In this document: one piece after another, positions 9,584-18,445 of the stretch | How positions within the stretch are numbered: position 1 is the stretch's first letter | Layout: each line of letters begins with the position of its first letter | Origin: Gracilibacillus lacisalsi DSM 19029 | Lineage (GTDB): Bacteria; Bacillota; Bacilli; Bacillales; Amphibacillaceae | NCBI RefSeq assembly: GCF_000377765.1 | Contig: NZ_KB898665.1 | Span: forward strand, 62,001-126,000 | Length of the DNA: 64,000 nucleotides | Direction: 5' to 3' | Program-made: the position numbers and the translations under genes | The notes under the pieces: model-generated | Database searches by the model: none | Seen by the model: only the letters and a program-made list of their open reading frames with translations | What the model was told of the DNA's origin: nothing

Positions 9584-10376
9584 AGAATCTTCCTTCGTTC
9601 CAAGAGGATTATATCCTTTTAAGACTAAGTTGATCATTACGATCTCTTTAATTGTAGTCCTCGGCTTTTATTTACTTAGCTCGATCAAAACGGAATCATT
9701 TATTGTCCACTTTTTTGTAAAGATACCGAATGTTTTCGGGTTAATTGGTGATTTCTTTCCTCCTGATTGGGGTTATGTCAACCAAGTTTGGCCGAAACTG
9801 TTTGAAACGATACATATCGCTATTATTGCAACTACTGTTGCAGTGATTATCAGTATACCTTTCTCATTATTAACTGCTAATAATGTGACAACCAATTCCT
9901 GGATCTATCAAGGGATGCGCTTGATCTTAAACATCATCCGTACTATTCCAGATATTATTTTAGCAGTTGTGTTTGTCGGATTGTTTGGTATCGGTGCTTT
10001 TTCCGGGATTATTGCCTTAATTATTTTCGCTGTCGGGATTCTAGTAAAACTGATGAGTGAAGTCATTGAAACAATTGATATGAACCCAACCGAGGCAATT
10101 CGGGCATCAGGTGGGAACGGGCTGCAGACGATTAGTTTTGCGATTGTGCCACAAGTACTGCCGCAATTTATTTCATTCAGTCTATATGTTTTTGAAATTA
10201 ACATCCGTGCCTCACTCGTATTAGGATTGGTTGGTGCCGGTGGTATCGGGCAATTGTTAAACACACAGATCAACTTCATGAACTACCCGGCTGTTAGCAC
10301 CATTATTATTATTGTATTTGCCGTTGTAGTTGTGATTGATATTATTAGTGGTAAGTTAAGGGAGGGACTCGTATAA
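9576..10376 (+). CDS. phnE: Phosphonate-type ABC transporter permease 1
   Basis: A 266-aa inner-membrane permease of the PhnE family with about six helices. The coupling loop is EAIRASGGNG near residue 170. ATG 9576 is preferred over an earlier in-frame ATG because GAGGAGG at 9561-9567 precedes it, and the protein then begins MSKESSFVPRG. It is followed by a second, different PhnE with stop and start overlapping by one base. Two unfused PhnE subunits probably form a heterodimer. Confidence 0.88.
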   Translation: MSKESSFVPRGLYPFKTKLIITISLIVVLGFYLLSSIKTESFIVHFFVKIPNVFGLIGDFFPPDWGYVNQVWPKLFETIHIAIIATTVAVIISIPFSLLTANNVTTNSWIYQGMRLILNIIRTIPDIILAVVFVGLFGIGAFSGIIALIIFAVGILVKLMSEVIETIDMNPTEAIRASGGNGLQTISFAIVPQVLPQFISFSLYVFEINIRASLVLGLVGAGGIGQLLNTQINFMNYPAVSTIIIIVFAVVVVIDIISGKLREGLV

Positions 10377-11179
10377 TGGCAGAACAATTGACCCTTCCAG
10401 AAAAACCAAAAAGTAAGCTTACATTAGTTAAACGAATTTTCATTTTTATCATCATTGTGCTGATTTATATTTGGACATTTACAAGTATTGAAATACGTTG
10501 GGATAATATCTTCAGTGAACGAACATTGGCTAATTTCGATCGGATCATACCGAAATTCTTCCAGCCAGCAGTTGAAGAAACTGGAAGTATAATGGAGAAG
10601 ATGTTCGAAACACTGTTTATCGCCTATACCGGGTCCTTAGCAGCAGCCATCATTGCCATACCACTTGCGTTTTTATGTGCGTCGAATATGGTGCGCAACA
10701 AATTTCTTAATAATATCGGCATGTGGATTTTAGGTGCGGTTCGTGCCTTTCCTGAAATTGTGCTTGCGATTATTTTTGTGGCAGCTGTTGGACCGAATCC
10801 TTTTGCAGGTGTCTTAGCGATTGCGATTGGCTCAACCGGGATGCTTGGAAAATTATATTCCGAAGTCATTGAATCGATTGATATGAATGTTATTGAAGCT
10901 TTGGAAGCCAGTGGTGCAAATAAATTTCAAATTTTATTTTACGGGATCTTTCCACAAGTATTACCTGAATTTATGTCTTATGCGATCTATCGATTCGAAA
11001 TCGACGTTCGTGCTTCATCCGTCTTAGGGATAGTAGGTGCGGGTGGTATTGGTACATTGATTACCTTTGCCTATATGAATCGAAATTGGGAAGAAGTTGG
11101 GATGATTCTGTTAGTAATTATTATTACAGTTACCATTATTGATCAAATATCAGGGTTTATTCGTAAAAGATTGGTTTAG
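10376..11179 (+). CDS. phnE2: Phosphonate-type ABC transporter permease 2
   Basis: A 267-aa second PhnE-type permease. It has an N-terminal helix (about 17-38), a periplasmic-side segment, then five helices with the EALEASGANK coupling loop near residue 178. The TAATG overlap with phnE1 shows translational coupling. The operon ends at a strong terminator 20 bp after the stop. Confidence 0.88.
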   Translation: MAEQLTLPEKPKSKLTLVKRIFIFIIIVLIYIWTFTSIEIRWDNIFSERTLANFDRIIPKFFQPAVEETGSIMEKMFETLFIAYTGSLAAAIIAIPLAFLCASNMVRNKFLNNIGMWILGAVRAFPEIVLAIIFVAAVGPNPFAGVLAIAIGSTGMLGKLYSEVIESIDMNVIEALEASGANKFQILFYGIFPQVLPEFMSYAIYRFEIDVRASSVLGIVGAGGIGTLITFAYMNRNWEEVGMILLVIIITVTIIDQISGFIRKRLV

Positions 11180-11200
11180 AGTCTATAACTTTGGTTTATT

Positions 11201-11229
11201 AGAGTGAGCTCAGTGGGCTCACTCTTTTT
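11201..11229 (+). terminator. Rho-independent terminator of the phn operon
   Basis: AGAGTGAGC at 11201-11209 pairs perfectly with 11217-11225 and is followed by a T run ending at 11229. Confidence 0.9.
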
Positions 11230-11298
11230 GAATTTATCAAACATAAAAAATGCGCAGTAAATACCTCCAATCCAACTGCCTACTTTTTCTTTCCATAC

Positions 11299-11338
11299 GA
11301 ACTAAACCGCCATCGTAAAAACAATGACGGTTTAGTTC
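11299..11338 (-). terminator. Probable terminator of the ypuA-like gene
   Basis: An 11-bp stem (GAACTAAACCG at 11299-11309, complement at 11328-11338) extended by CAT/ATG pairing. It lies 19 bp past the stop codon. The U-run is weak. Confidence 0.55.
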
Positions 11339-11356
11339 TATTGATCTTCACTAATT

Positions 11357-12259
11357 TTAATTGAATAAGCCTCTGATCGAGTCAAGAAGGTTTTGGAAGA
11401 AGTCCTTGACTGACTGCCAAAATCCTTCCGTGTCGCCTCCAGTAACTTCATCTAACTTACCTTTCAAATCACCAACAATTGATTCCAGTTGGTCGGTAAC
11501 TTTTCCAAAATCGATATTCAAGTCACGCATTTTCTCGAAAAGATTGGTTAGCATCTCTCTGTCTTCAGGACTCAATTCAATGTTTAATTGATCCAGTTGC
11601 TCACTGACAATACGTTCGACATCTTCTTTTGTTGCTGGGTTTTGTTCCGAGATTTCTCGTTTTATTTCACTTAAAAGCTCACTTACTTTTTCTTTATCAA
11701 TGCCTGCATCTTCTGCTAAATCTGTAGCTACATCTAATTCTTCATTTGCTACTTCCATTCGGTCTTGATCTAGTGATTCACCATCGACATTAAAAGCCTT
11801 ATAGATACCAGTTAAAGCTGAATGTCCTGTAACCTTTATTGGAGACGCTACTTCAATCACTGCATTTTCCACGCCCGCTGTTAATAAGGCATTAGCGTAC
11901 ATTTCATTCGTTACTTCTGTAATGTTTTCCGGATTGACAACATTAACAACTACTCCGCCATCATCTTTCCGAGTAATTTTGGCAGAGGAGTACATATTAG
12001 AACCTGGATCGCCACCGATAAAATTGACGAGATCCTCAGCCGTAACAGTGTATTCATCTACTTGATCAGGATTTGTTGCATTCAATAAATTTCTGACTGT
12101 ATCTTGTTGTGAATCTGACAGAGCCTCACCAAGCACTAATTTCGGTTTACCATATTTCTCATCAATGACATTATCATCGCCATCACTTGCAAAAGCAAAA
12201 GGCGCGATAGCTAGTCCAATGAAGGTCACTACAATAAGCATCCATGTTATTCTTTTCAT
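11357..12259 (-). CDS. ypuA: Secreted DUF1002 protein, YpuA-like
   Basis: A 300-aa exported protein of unknown function, of the DUF1002 family (B. subtilis YpuA, about 290 aa). A Sec signal peptide ends after FAFA near residue 24. A compact domain (about 40-170) contains VTGHSALTGIYKAF. It is followed by a charged helical region and a C-terminal amphipathic end (FWQSVKDFFQNLLDSIRG). The start ATG at 12259 follows AAAAGGAG. It appears monocistronic. Confidence 0.8.
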   Translation of the reverse strand: MKRITWMLIVVTFIGLAIAPFAFASDGDDNVIDEKYGKPKLVLGEALSDSQQDTVRNLLNATNPDQVDEYTVTAEDLVNFIGGDPGSNMYSSAKITRKDDGGVVVNVVNPENITEVTNEMYANALLTAGVENAVIEVASPIKVTGHSALTGIYKAFNVDGESLDQDRMEVANEELDVATDLAEDAGIDKEKVSELLSEIKREISEQNPATKEDVERIVSEQLDQLNIELSPEDREMLTNLFEKMRDLNIDFGKVTDQLESIVGDLKGKLDEVTGGDTEGFWQSVKDFFQNLLDSIRGLFN

Positions 12260-12642
12260 AGATTAACTCCTTTTCACCAAAGTACTTACTCTTATATTAT
12301 GATAGATTTTTATAATTATGGAAAGAAATTTATGCCTTTTTCTATACTTTTTCCTAAAACGAAAGCGGTTAAACCTATAAAATGTGTTTTCCCTCTCTAG
12401 GGGTTAGCTAAACAATTTCTTTGATAGTGGGGATTACAAAAGATTTAGCAACGTGTTATAAGAATAACTAAGCAAAAAACACTCGGAAAAGTGTATATCA
12501 GGTCAAACAATTTCCATAAGAGTTGAAGTGGGCGACCTACACGACAACATATGTATGTCAGAGCTAGTAGCTGGGTTATTATCCAGTGGTACCTATCATC
12601 ACTTCACAATACTTTGGTATCACGGTTTCTTCCCTGGAAATT
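12260..12642. other. Intergenic stretch without a recognisable gene
   Basis: About 380 bp between ypuA and the ridA terminator. It holds the ypuA promoter region and AT-rich sequence. No reading frame with a ribosome binding site and no recognisable repeat end was found. Confidence 0.4.
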
Positions 12643-12677
12643 AAAAACTCCCAGCCTAATAGAAGGACTGGAAGTTT
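12643..12677 (-). terminator. Terminator of ridA
   Basis: Read leftward, AAACT-CCAG-CCT pairs with AGG-CTGG-AGTTT around a six-base loop and ends in TTTTT. It lies immediately past the ridA stop. Confidence 0.75.
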
Positions 12678-12684
12678 CTTTCGG

Positions 12685-13062
12685 TTATTTTTTTGCAATA
12701 ACATCCATTTCGACGCCGACACCTTTAGGTAACTTGCTAACCTCTACAGTAGCTCTTGCGGGATATGGTTCCTCTAAAAATTTCGCATACGCTTCATTTA
12801 TAGTAGCGAAGTCATCCATATTGGTAATATAAATCGTGAACTTTACAACATTGGCAAACGTTAAGCCTGCTTCTGTTAAAATTGCCGCTAAATTATTCAT
12901 TACTTGATTTGTCTGAGCGGCAATATCCCCCTCTACTACTTCCATTGTTTCCGGATTAAGCGGGATTTGTCCTGAAACGAAGACTAAGTCTTCCGCATCA
13001 ATCGCTTGTGAATAAGGACCAATTGCTTGTGGTGCTTTATTTGTATGTATTGCTTTAACCAT
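12685..13062 (-). CDS. ridA: RidA family enamine/imine deaminase
   Basis: A 125-aa cytoplasmic protein that hydrolyses reactive enamines such as 2-aminoacrylate from PLP enzymes. Family marks are GPYSQAI near the start, the Arg in PARATVEV and the terminal EMDVIA. Length equals B. subtilis YabJ. ATG 13062 aligns with the usual N-terminus (MVKAIHT). An in-frame GTG at 13068 is closer to the GGAAAGGATG site and remains possible. Confidence 0.9.
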   Translation of the reverse strand: MVKAIHTNKAPQAIGPYSQAIDAEDLVFVSGQIPLNPETMEVVEGDIAAQTNQVMNNLAAILTEAGLTFANVVKFTIYITNMDDFATINEAYAKFLEEPYPARATVEVSKLPKGVGVEMDVIAKK

Positions 13063-13166
13063 TTTCACTACATCCTTTCCATACTTGTATTTACAGAAAA
13101 TTTTAACATATAATTAATTTTTAGTAGAATATTTATAACACAATATTTTTAGGAAGGATGATGATA

Positions 13167-13568
13167 ATGGAAAAGACGTTTTCTTTAAAAACGATTCACC
13201 ATGATCAAATGGTTGATATTACCTCAGAGGTTGCCCAATACCTTCGTGAGCAAAATGTTTCAGATGGTATTGTAATTGTTTCATCTTTGCACACAACAGC
13301 AGGAATTACCGTAAATGAAAATGCTGATCCAGACGTAAAAACGGACTTTTTGCGTAGGTTACGTGAAGTTTATCCATGGGAGCACCCGGAGGATTTACAT
13401 ATGGAGGGAAATACCGCTGCACATTTGAAGGTGAGCACTGTTGGTCATAATCAAACAATGGTTGTTTCCAATGGAAGGCTTGTCTTGGGAACATGGCAAG
13501 GAATTTATTTCTGTGAATTCGATGGACCGCGTCATCGGAAATTCCACGTCAAAGTGATGGAAGGATAA
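13167..13568 (+). CDS. yjbQ: YjbQ family protein (UPF0047)
   Basis: A 133-aa protein of the conserved YjbQ family, whose members can show weak thiamine-phosphate synthase activity. The true role is unsettled. Conserved blocks are [26 protein letters not shown] and [15 protein letters not shown], which hold the metal-site His and acidic residues. ATG 13167 is chosen because the AGGAAGG site abuts the earlier ATGs at 13158 and 13161. It is followed by the mgtE leader and may be co-transcribed. Confidence 0.88.
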   Translation: MEKTFSLKTIHHDQMVDITSEVAQYLREQNVSDGIVIVSSLHTTAGITVNENADPDVKTDFLRRLREVYPWEHPEDLHMEGNTAAHLKVSTVGHNQTMVVSNGRLVLGTWQGIYFCEFDGPRHRKFHVKVMEG

Positions 13569-13575
13569 AGTGAAA

Positions 13576-13692
13576 CTCCCTTAGGGTTTTTACCCCGCTA
13601 AGTTGTTCGAGAAAGTGCGAACTTGCTATCAACAAATTGTTTACATATCTGCTATTCTCGGTGGAATCCTAAAGGAAAGGGAGGGTTTTTAA
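13576..13692 (+). promoter_or_regulatory. Structured leader able to sequester the mgtE ribosome binding site
   Basis: CTCCCTTAGG at 13576-13585 is complementary to CCTAA (13668-13672) plus GGGAG (13679-13683). The latter is the mgtE Shine-Dalgarno region, eight bases before ATG 13693. Inside this outer stem, GGTTTTTACC can pair with the CGGTGGAATCC segment, and GTTCG...CGAAC near 13604-13621 forms a hairpin. The arrangement resembles a translation-controlling riboswitch. It does not show the M-box (ykoK) consensus known for mgtE. Its start also resembles the element at 3781-3915, so it may be a repeat. Confidence 0.45.
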
Positions 13693-15051
13693 ATGTCGTT
13701 AAACATGACTGAAAATGAGATCTCATTGGCAATTATTCAAGCAATAAAAGATGGAAAGAAAGCAGTATTCCAAGAATTGATCGATGAACTACAGCCATAC
13801 GATATGGCACAACAATATCACAACCTTCCGGTAAAACATCGAAATAAATTTCTTCTCTATTTGTCGATCGAACAACTAACAGACCTTTTACAGGAGCTAG
13901 ATAAAGAAGAGCAGTTAGAAGTTATCTATAAATTAGGGATCGAAAAATCCTCCAAAGTGTTAGACCTGATGCAAAACGATGACTTAGCCTCTCTTCTTAC
14001 CGATTTAGAACCAGAAAAGATAGAAGAATTGTTATCGGAAATGCAAGAGGAAGAATCAAAAATAGTCCAAGGTCTGATGAATTATCCGCTCGAAACAGCT
14101 GGTAGACTCATGAACAACCGCTATGTGTGGATTCCGCAGCATTACACCATTCGTGAGGCTGTTGATAAATTAAAACACTTTGCAGAGTTAGCTGAATATT
14201 TGAACTATCTCTACGTCATTGATGAAGATAAAAAGCTAGTAGGTGTCGTATCGTATAAAGACCTGCTTTTAGCTGATTTACAAGATAAAGTAAAAGAGGT
14301 TATGTATCGCAGAGTGGTAAAGGCGGATGTACATACAGATCAGGAAGAGGTTGCCAAACTGATTAGCCGCTATGATTTCGTATCCTTACCTATTGTTGAA
14401 AGTGATAATACATTAGTCGGTGTGGTTACTGTTGATGACGTCATCGATGTTGTTATGCAGGAAGCGAATGAAGACATTGAAAAATTATCAGCTTCCGGTA
14501 AAGCGATCGGTTTCAACACAAAACCTTTTGTTGCAGCTTATAAAAGGCTTCCTTGGTTAATCTTATTACTATTTATTGGACTTATATCAGGCAGTATTAT
14601 TAGTAGCTTTGAAGAAACTTTAGAATCTGTTGTTGCCTTAGCATTTTTTATGCCACTCATTGCCGGCATGACGGGAAATACCGGGACACAATCATTAGCA
14701 GTGGTTGTTCGTGGATTAGTATCGGAAGACTTGAATTTCAAACAAGTACTGAAGCTGATTCTCCGTGAACTATGGGTCGGCATTATTATCGGGGTGACCT
14801 GTGGTCTTATGATTGCGGTGATTGCTTATTTATGGAGAGGGAATATGACGCTAGGATTAGTCGTAGGCAGTTCCTTATTGATTACCTTAATTATTGGGAC
14901 ATTGGCTGGTACGATCATTCCATTAATTCTATATAAACTGAAGATAGATCCTGCTGTTGCTTCTGGCCCGCTCATTACAACCATTAACGATATTTTTTCC
15001 TTATTGATTTACTTCGGCATTGCAACGGCATTTATTACAAGACTAATGTGA
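13693..15051 (+). CDS. mgtE: Magnesium transporter MgtE
   Basis: A 452-aa Mg2+ channel/transporter of the plasma membrane. An N-terminal helical MgtE_N domain (about 1-130) is followed by two CBS domains (about 137-262, ending VGVVTVDDVID). Five membrane helices then run from about residue 285. The pore motif AGMTGNTGTQS is near residue 320. Cytoplasmic Mg2+ gates the channel through the N and CBS domains in this family. The start ATG follows a strong AAAGGAAAGGGAGG site embedded in the leader. Confidence 0.95.
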   Translation: MSLNMTENEISLAIIQAIKDGKKAVFQELIDELQPYDMAQQYHNLPVKHRNKFLLYLSIEQLTDLLQELDKEEQLEVIYKLGIEKSSKVLDLMQNDDLASLLTDLEPEKIEELLSEMQEEESKIVQGLMNYPLETAGRLMNNRYVWIPQHYTIREAVDKLKHFAELAEYLNYLYVIDEDKKLVGVVSYKDLLLADLQDKVKEVMYRRVVKADVHTDQEEVAKLISRYDFVSLPIVESDNTLVGVVTVDDVIDVVMQEANEDIEKLSASGKAIGFNTKPFVAAYKRLPWLILLLFIGLISGSIISSFEETLESVVALAFFMPLIAGMTGNTGTQSLAVVVRGLVSEDLNFKQVLKLILRELWVGIIIGVTCGLMIAVIAYLWRGNMTLGLVVGSSLLITLIIGTLAGTIIPLILYKLKIDPAVASGPLITTINDIFSLLIYFGIATAFITRLM

Positions 15052-15182
15052 TGTGCAGAGCTGTTGATGAAATGCTCGTTGAACCAGCCGTCTAATAAGA
15101 CATATTTAATCATAAGAAAAACTTAGTGCGCCCGACTAGAAATGTAGCGAACTGAGTTTCACGAGAAAAACTGCTAAATAAA

Positions 15183-15230
15183 ATTGTAAGATTTCCTTGT
15201 AAAGTTAGATTAACAAGGAAATCTTACAAT
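15183..15230. terminator. Perfect 18-bp inverted repeat after mgtE
   Basis: ATTGTAAGATTTCCTTGT (15183-15200) is exactly complementary to 15213-15230 around a 12-nt loop. It lies between convergent mgtE and uxaC. A T-run is lacking, so it may act as a bidirectional end structure or be a small repeat. Confidence 0.5.
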
Positions 15231-15295
15231 GAAAATGAACAGTTTTCCCCGTAAACATATAATTACCGGGAAATCCATCAAATAAAATGACCGGT

Positions 15296-15331
15296 ATTCC
15301 GCGTAAGATGTTAGTCTATGATAGCCCCGCT
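15296..15331. repeat. Short dispersed repeat, copy 2
   Basis: Shares TTCCGCGTAAGA, GTTA and TGATAG.CC with 203-235. It is followed by the palindrome CGCTAATTAGCG at 15328-15339, which may serve as the uxaC terminator stem. Confidence 0.4.
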
Positions 15332-15346
15332 AATTAGCGCTCCATT

Positions 15347-16750
15347 TTAAAAGTCAAAGTATTCTTTTGCGTTGTAATAGGAGATGTTTTGTACAATCTC
15401 CGCTAGTGTTTCTTCATCATTTGGATATTCACCATTTTCTACCCACTCGCCGACTAGGTTACACATAATACGGCGGAAGTATTCATGACGTGTGTAGGAT
15501 AAAAAGCTACGTGAATCCGTAAGCATACCAATAAAACGACTAAACACACCAATATCAGCGAGTGTCTCCATTTGATTGATCATACCTAGCTTCGTATCAT
15601 TAAACCACCATGCTGTACCGAATTGCATTTTTCCTGGTATGCCTCCACCTTGGAAGCTACCAATAATCGTGGCAATCGTTACATTATCTCTTGGATTTAA
15701 TGAATACAAAATCGTTTTCGGTAAAGCATCTGCTTTATCTAATGAATCCAGTAATTTTACCAATGGTTGTGCTAATAAACTATCATTCATCGAGTCAAAT
15801 CCAGTATCTGGACCAAGCTCATTAAACATACGAGCGTTATTGTTACGGTGAGCGTTAATATGATATTGCATCGCCCAGCCTTTTTCATGATATGCTTTTC
15901 CTAAAAAGGTAAGTGTGAATGACTTATATTTTTTCTCTTCTTCGATAGATACTTTTTCACCTTTTAATGCCTTAGCAAAGATGCTACTAACTTCTTCTTC
16001 TGTTGCCTCTTCATACATCATTTCGTCTAATGCATGATCGGAAACTCTGCCACCAATTTCATGGAAGAAGTCAATTCGTTTTTGTAGCGCTTGCAAGAAA
16101 GCATCATAAGATTCAATTGCAACACCTGAAACATCCGCTAGTTTTTCTACCCAGCTTGTAAAACCGTCGCGGTTAATCTCCAACCCTTTATCTGGACGGT
16201 AGCTCGGCAATACTTTTACATTAAAATCAGAATCCGCTTTAATTTTTTCATGATATTCCAAAGAGTCAGTTGGATCATCTGTTGTGCAAATAACTTCTAC
16301 TCCAGATTTCACGATGAAGTCTCGAACATTCCATTCTCCGCTGTTCAAAAGCTTATTAACCTTTTCCCAAATAGCAGGTGCTGTATTTTCATTGAGTGTT
16401 TCTTCCACACCGAAATAGCGTTTTAATTCTAAATGTGTCCAATGATAAAGTGGATTTCCGATCAGCTGAGGTACTGTTTTTGCCCATGCTAAGAACTTAT
16501 CGTAATCACTTGCATCGCCTGTCACATATTTTTCTTCTATACCGTTTGCTCTCATTGCCCGCCATTTATAATGATCTCCGTATAACCATACTTTAGTAAT
16601 GTTTTCAAATTGCGTATTCTCATAAATTTCTTGCGGGCTTAAATGACAGTGGTAATCGATAATAGGTAAATCTTTCGCATACTTGTGATACAATGTTTCA
16701 GCAGTCTTATTCGTCAATACAAAATTATCATCCATAAAGGACTTCATCAT
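15347..16750 (-). CDS. uxaC: Glucuronate (uronate) isomerase
   Basis: A 467-aa amidohydrolase-fold enzyme that converts D-galacturonate to D-tagaturonate and D-glucuronate to D-fructuronate. The metal-binding HxH is in IDYHCHLSP near residue 35. The family segments NPRDNVTIATIIGSFQ and LTDSRSFLSY.RHEYFRR are clear. Length fits UxaC. Two adjacent ATGs (16750 and 16747) are possible. It is second in an operon behind uxaE, 66 bp downstream, so both halves of the galacturonate-to-fructuronate route are made together. Confidence 0.95.
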   Translation of the reverse strand: MMKSFMDDNFVLTNKTAETLYHKYAKDLPIIDYHCHLSPQEIYENTQFENITKVWLYGDHYKWRAMRANGIEEKYVTGDASDYDKFLAWAKTVPQLIGNPLYHWTHLELKRYFGVEETLNENTAPAIWEKVNKLLNSGEWNVRDFIVKSGVEVICTTDDPTDSLEYHEKIKADSDFNVKVLPSYRPDKGLEINRDGFTSWVEKLADVSGVAIESYDAFLQALQKRIDFFHEIGGRVSDHALDEMMYEEATEEEVSSIFAKALKGEKVSIEEEKKYKSFTLTFLGKAYHEKGWAMQYHINAHRNNNARMFNELGPDTGFDSMNDSLLAQPLVKLLDSLDKADALPKTILYSLNPRDNVTIATIIGSFQGGGIPGKMQFGTAWWFNDTKLGMINQMETLADIGVFSRFIGMLTDSRSFLSYTRHEYFRRIMCNLVGEWVENGEYPNDEETLAEIVQNISYYNAKEYFDF

Positions 16751-16816
16751 ATCCCCACTTTCCTTAAATTTTCAGGTGCTATTATCATATTATCATAGCT
16801 TCATAGTTTACAGATA

Positions 16817-18307
16817 TTATAAACCTAGTAAATCCAAGTGTCGTCCGATATGTTTTACTAATGCTTGTCGATACGCGTCTTCATTCTTCATTAATGTTTC
16901 GAAGAATTCTGTTCTAAACAAATCTGCACCAGCGTCATCTTTAGCAGTTAGTAAAATGCCATAAGTAACATGGAATAATTGACGTGACGCATCATGATCC
17001 ATATATGTTGGTAGATTCGCACCTTCTGTTTCATTTAATGGAGCTACACTTTCTAAGTCTGGCGTAACGTGATAATACTTCAATGTTTCTTCAAAATGCT
17101 CCTCCGCATAGACATGCATACGACGATAAAGGTCTGGGTTTACCTGTGCAATGACGCGGACTGCTTCTAGCCAGTTCGTACCTGCTGTTTTAATATGCAG
17201 TAATCCTTCTGTATACTTTCCAATAATCGGGAAGACACTGAATTTATCACTACCAGAGTGGATACTTAACTTGTAACTAAAGTATTTAGCGATTTCCGCA
17301 TGCTCCTGCAATTCTTTCTCAAATTGTGTAAGGTCACCGATGTAATCAATTCCTTTTTGGAACTCACCACAGAATCTTGGAGCTAAACTTTGAACTGTAA
17401 CACCTCTTCTGCGGAGTTCTTCTGCTACGAAAAAGTGAGCTTCCGGAGCCGTAACGGTTTCTGTTTCATCAATGGAGATTTCAAAATCGATCGCTTTCTC
17501 AGCTTTGGAAATATACTCGTTATACACATGCTCCATAAAATCAATCGCTTCACCATAAACAAGTACATTCTTATGAAGACTTGCTTCATCAAATGATATA
17601 TCCAACCCTTGTACGGTAAATGTTTTGTTTAGATAATGGCTGTTAAAGTATTCTTTACGATCTACAGGTAAATCAGCATATTCTTTATTAATATCATCTT
17701 CTACCATACCTTCGACATCATTGCGAATCTGTTCAGAACAGTCCAATGTAATGAAAGAGAAACCTAAATCTAACGCATACTCAATATCCTTTTCTAATTT
17801 AATATGATCGGCATCTGCACCATACCCATCTTTATAGCCTTCTTGGAAAACAGCAAAAGTTGCCGCATCTAAAATATCTGTCATGGTTCGGTTTAGTAGG
17901 GTTAATTCACGAACACTTTGCTGCGCGAGAATTGGCTTTACTTTTCTCCCTTTGACGGTTTCAATATGTCCAGGTGAAGCTATACCTAAACGATCACCAA
18001 GTCCCATTGTCGCAATTTCTGTACCAAAAGCTTGTGGTTTCGTATAGTCGAAGAACTGGTTCAATACTTTACTATTGGCGTGTGTTAAGGAACACACTTT
18101 TCCGTTTGCTACTACGGCCCCTTGTAAAGCATCATATAAAGGACCTTCCCCTGCTGCTATCAAGTATTTCGTTGTATCCGCCTTTACCATCACAACAGAA
18201 GTATTTTCTTTCTTCTCAAATGACTGATCATATACTTGTATTGCTTCCGATGACTTCGGTAATTCTCCCGCCTGCAATGCTTCCACTACTGATTGAAATT
18301 GTTCCAT
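16817..18307 (-). CDS. uxaE: Tagaturonate epimerase UxaE
   Basis: A cytoplasmic 496-aa protein resembling the UxaE family, known from Thermotoga maritima. UxaE epimerises D-tagaturonate to D-fructuronate and merges galacturonate into the glucuronate branch without UxaB/UxaA. The sequence shows the family-like blocks GLGDRLGIASPGHIE, LDCSEQIRN, HFFVAEELRRRGV and KLSIHSGSDKFSVFPIIGK. ATG 18307, nine bases after AGGAG, is preferred to an upstream GTG at 18316. Being paired with uxaC and under a LacI-type operator supports the role. Confidence 0.85.
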   Translation of the reverse strand: MEQFQSVVEALQAGELPKSSEAIQVYDQSFEKKENTSVVMVKADTTKYLIAAGEGPLYDALQGAVVANGKVCSLTHANSKVLNQFFDYTKPQAFGTEIATMGLGDRLGIASPGHIETVKGRKVKPILAQQSVRELTLLNRTMTDILDAATFAVFQEGYKDGYGADADHIKLEKDIEYALDLGFSFITLDCSEQIRNDVEGMVEDDINKEYADLPVDRKEYFNSHYLNKTFTVQGLDISFDEASLHKNVLVYGEAIDFMEHVYNEYISKAEKAIDFEISIDETETVTAPEAHFFVAEELRRRGVTVQSLAPRFCGEFQKGIDYIGDLTQFEKELQEHAEIAKYFSYKLSIHSGSDKFSVFPIIGKYTEGLLHIKTAGTNWLEAVRVIAQVNPDLYRRMHVYAEEHFEETLKYYHVTPDLESVAPLNETEGANLPTYMDHDASRQLFHVTYGILLTAKDDAGADLFRTEFFETLMKNEDAYRQALVKHIGRHLDLLGL

Positions 18308-18354
18308 TATCTCCACTCCTTTTTTGTTAACGGTTCCATTGTTTTAATAAAATT

Positions 18355-18372
18355 AATAACAACGTTGTTATT
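18355..18372. promoter_or_regulatory. Operator for the LacI-type uronate regulator
   Basis: AATAACAACGTTGTTATT is a perfect 18-bp palindrome with the central CG typical of LacI-family operators. It lies just downstream of the uxaE promoter, in the gap shared with the divergent regulator gene. It probably represses uxaE-uxaC and possibly autoregulates. Confidence 0.8.
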
Positions 18373-18375
18373 TTT

Positions 18376-18404
18376 ATGATATACTATTTAAAAATAGAAC
18401 ACAA
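18376..18404 (-). promoter_or_regulatory. Promoter of the uxaE-uxaC operon
   Basis: Read leftward, -35 TTGTGT (18399-18404) and -10 TATCAT (18376-18381) are separated by 17 bp. The palindromic operator starts four bases after the -10 box and would cover the transcription start. Confidence 0.55.
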
Positions 18405-18445
18405 CTATAAATGATAAATTTTTCAGAAAGATAAAGGTGATTATG

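Noticed and set aside
13576-13692. M-box (ykoK) magnesium riboswitch
   Set aside because: The conserved M-box start and its characteristic internal motifs are not present; only SD-sequestering pairing was seen.
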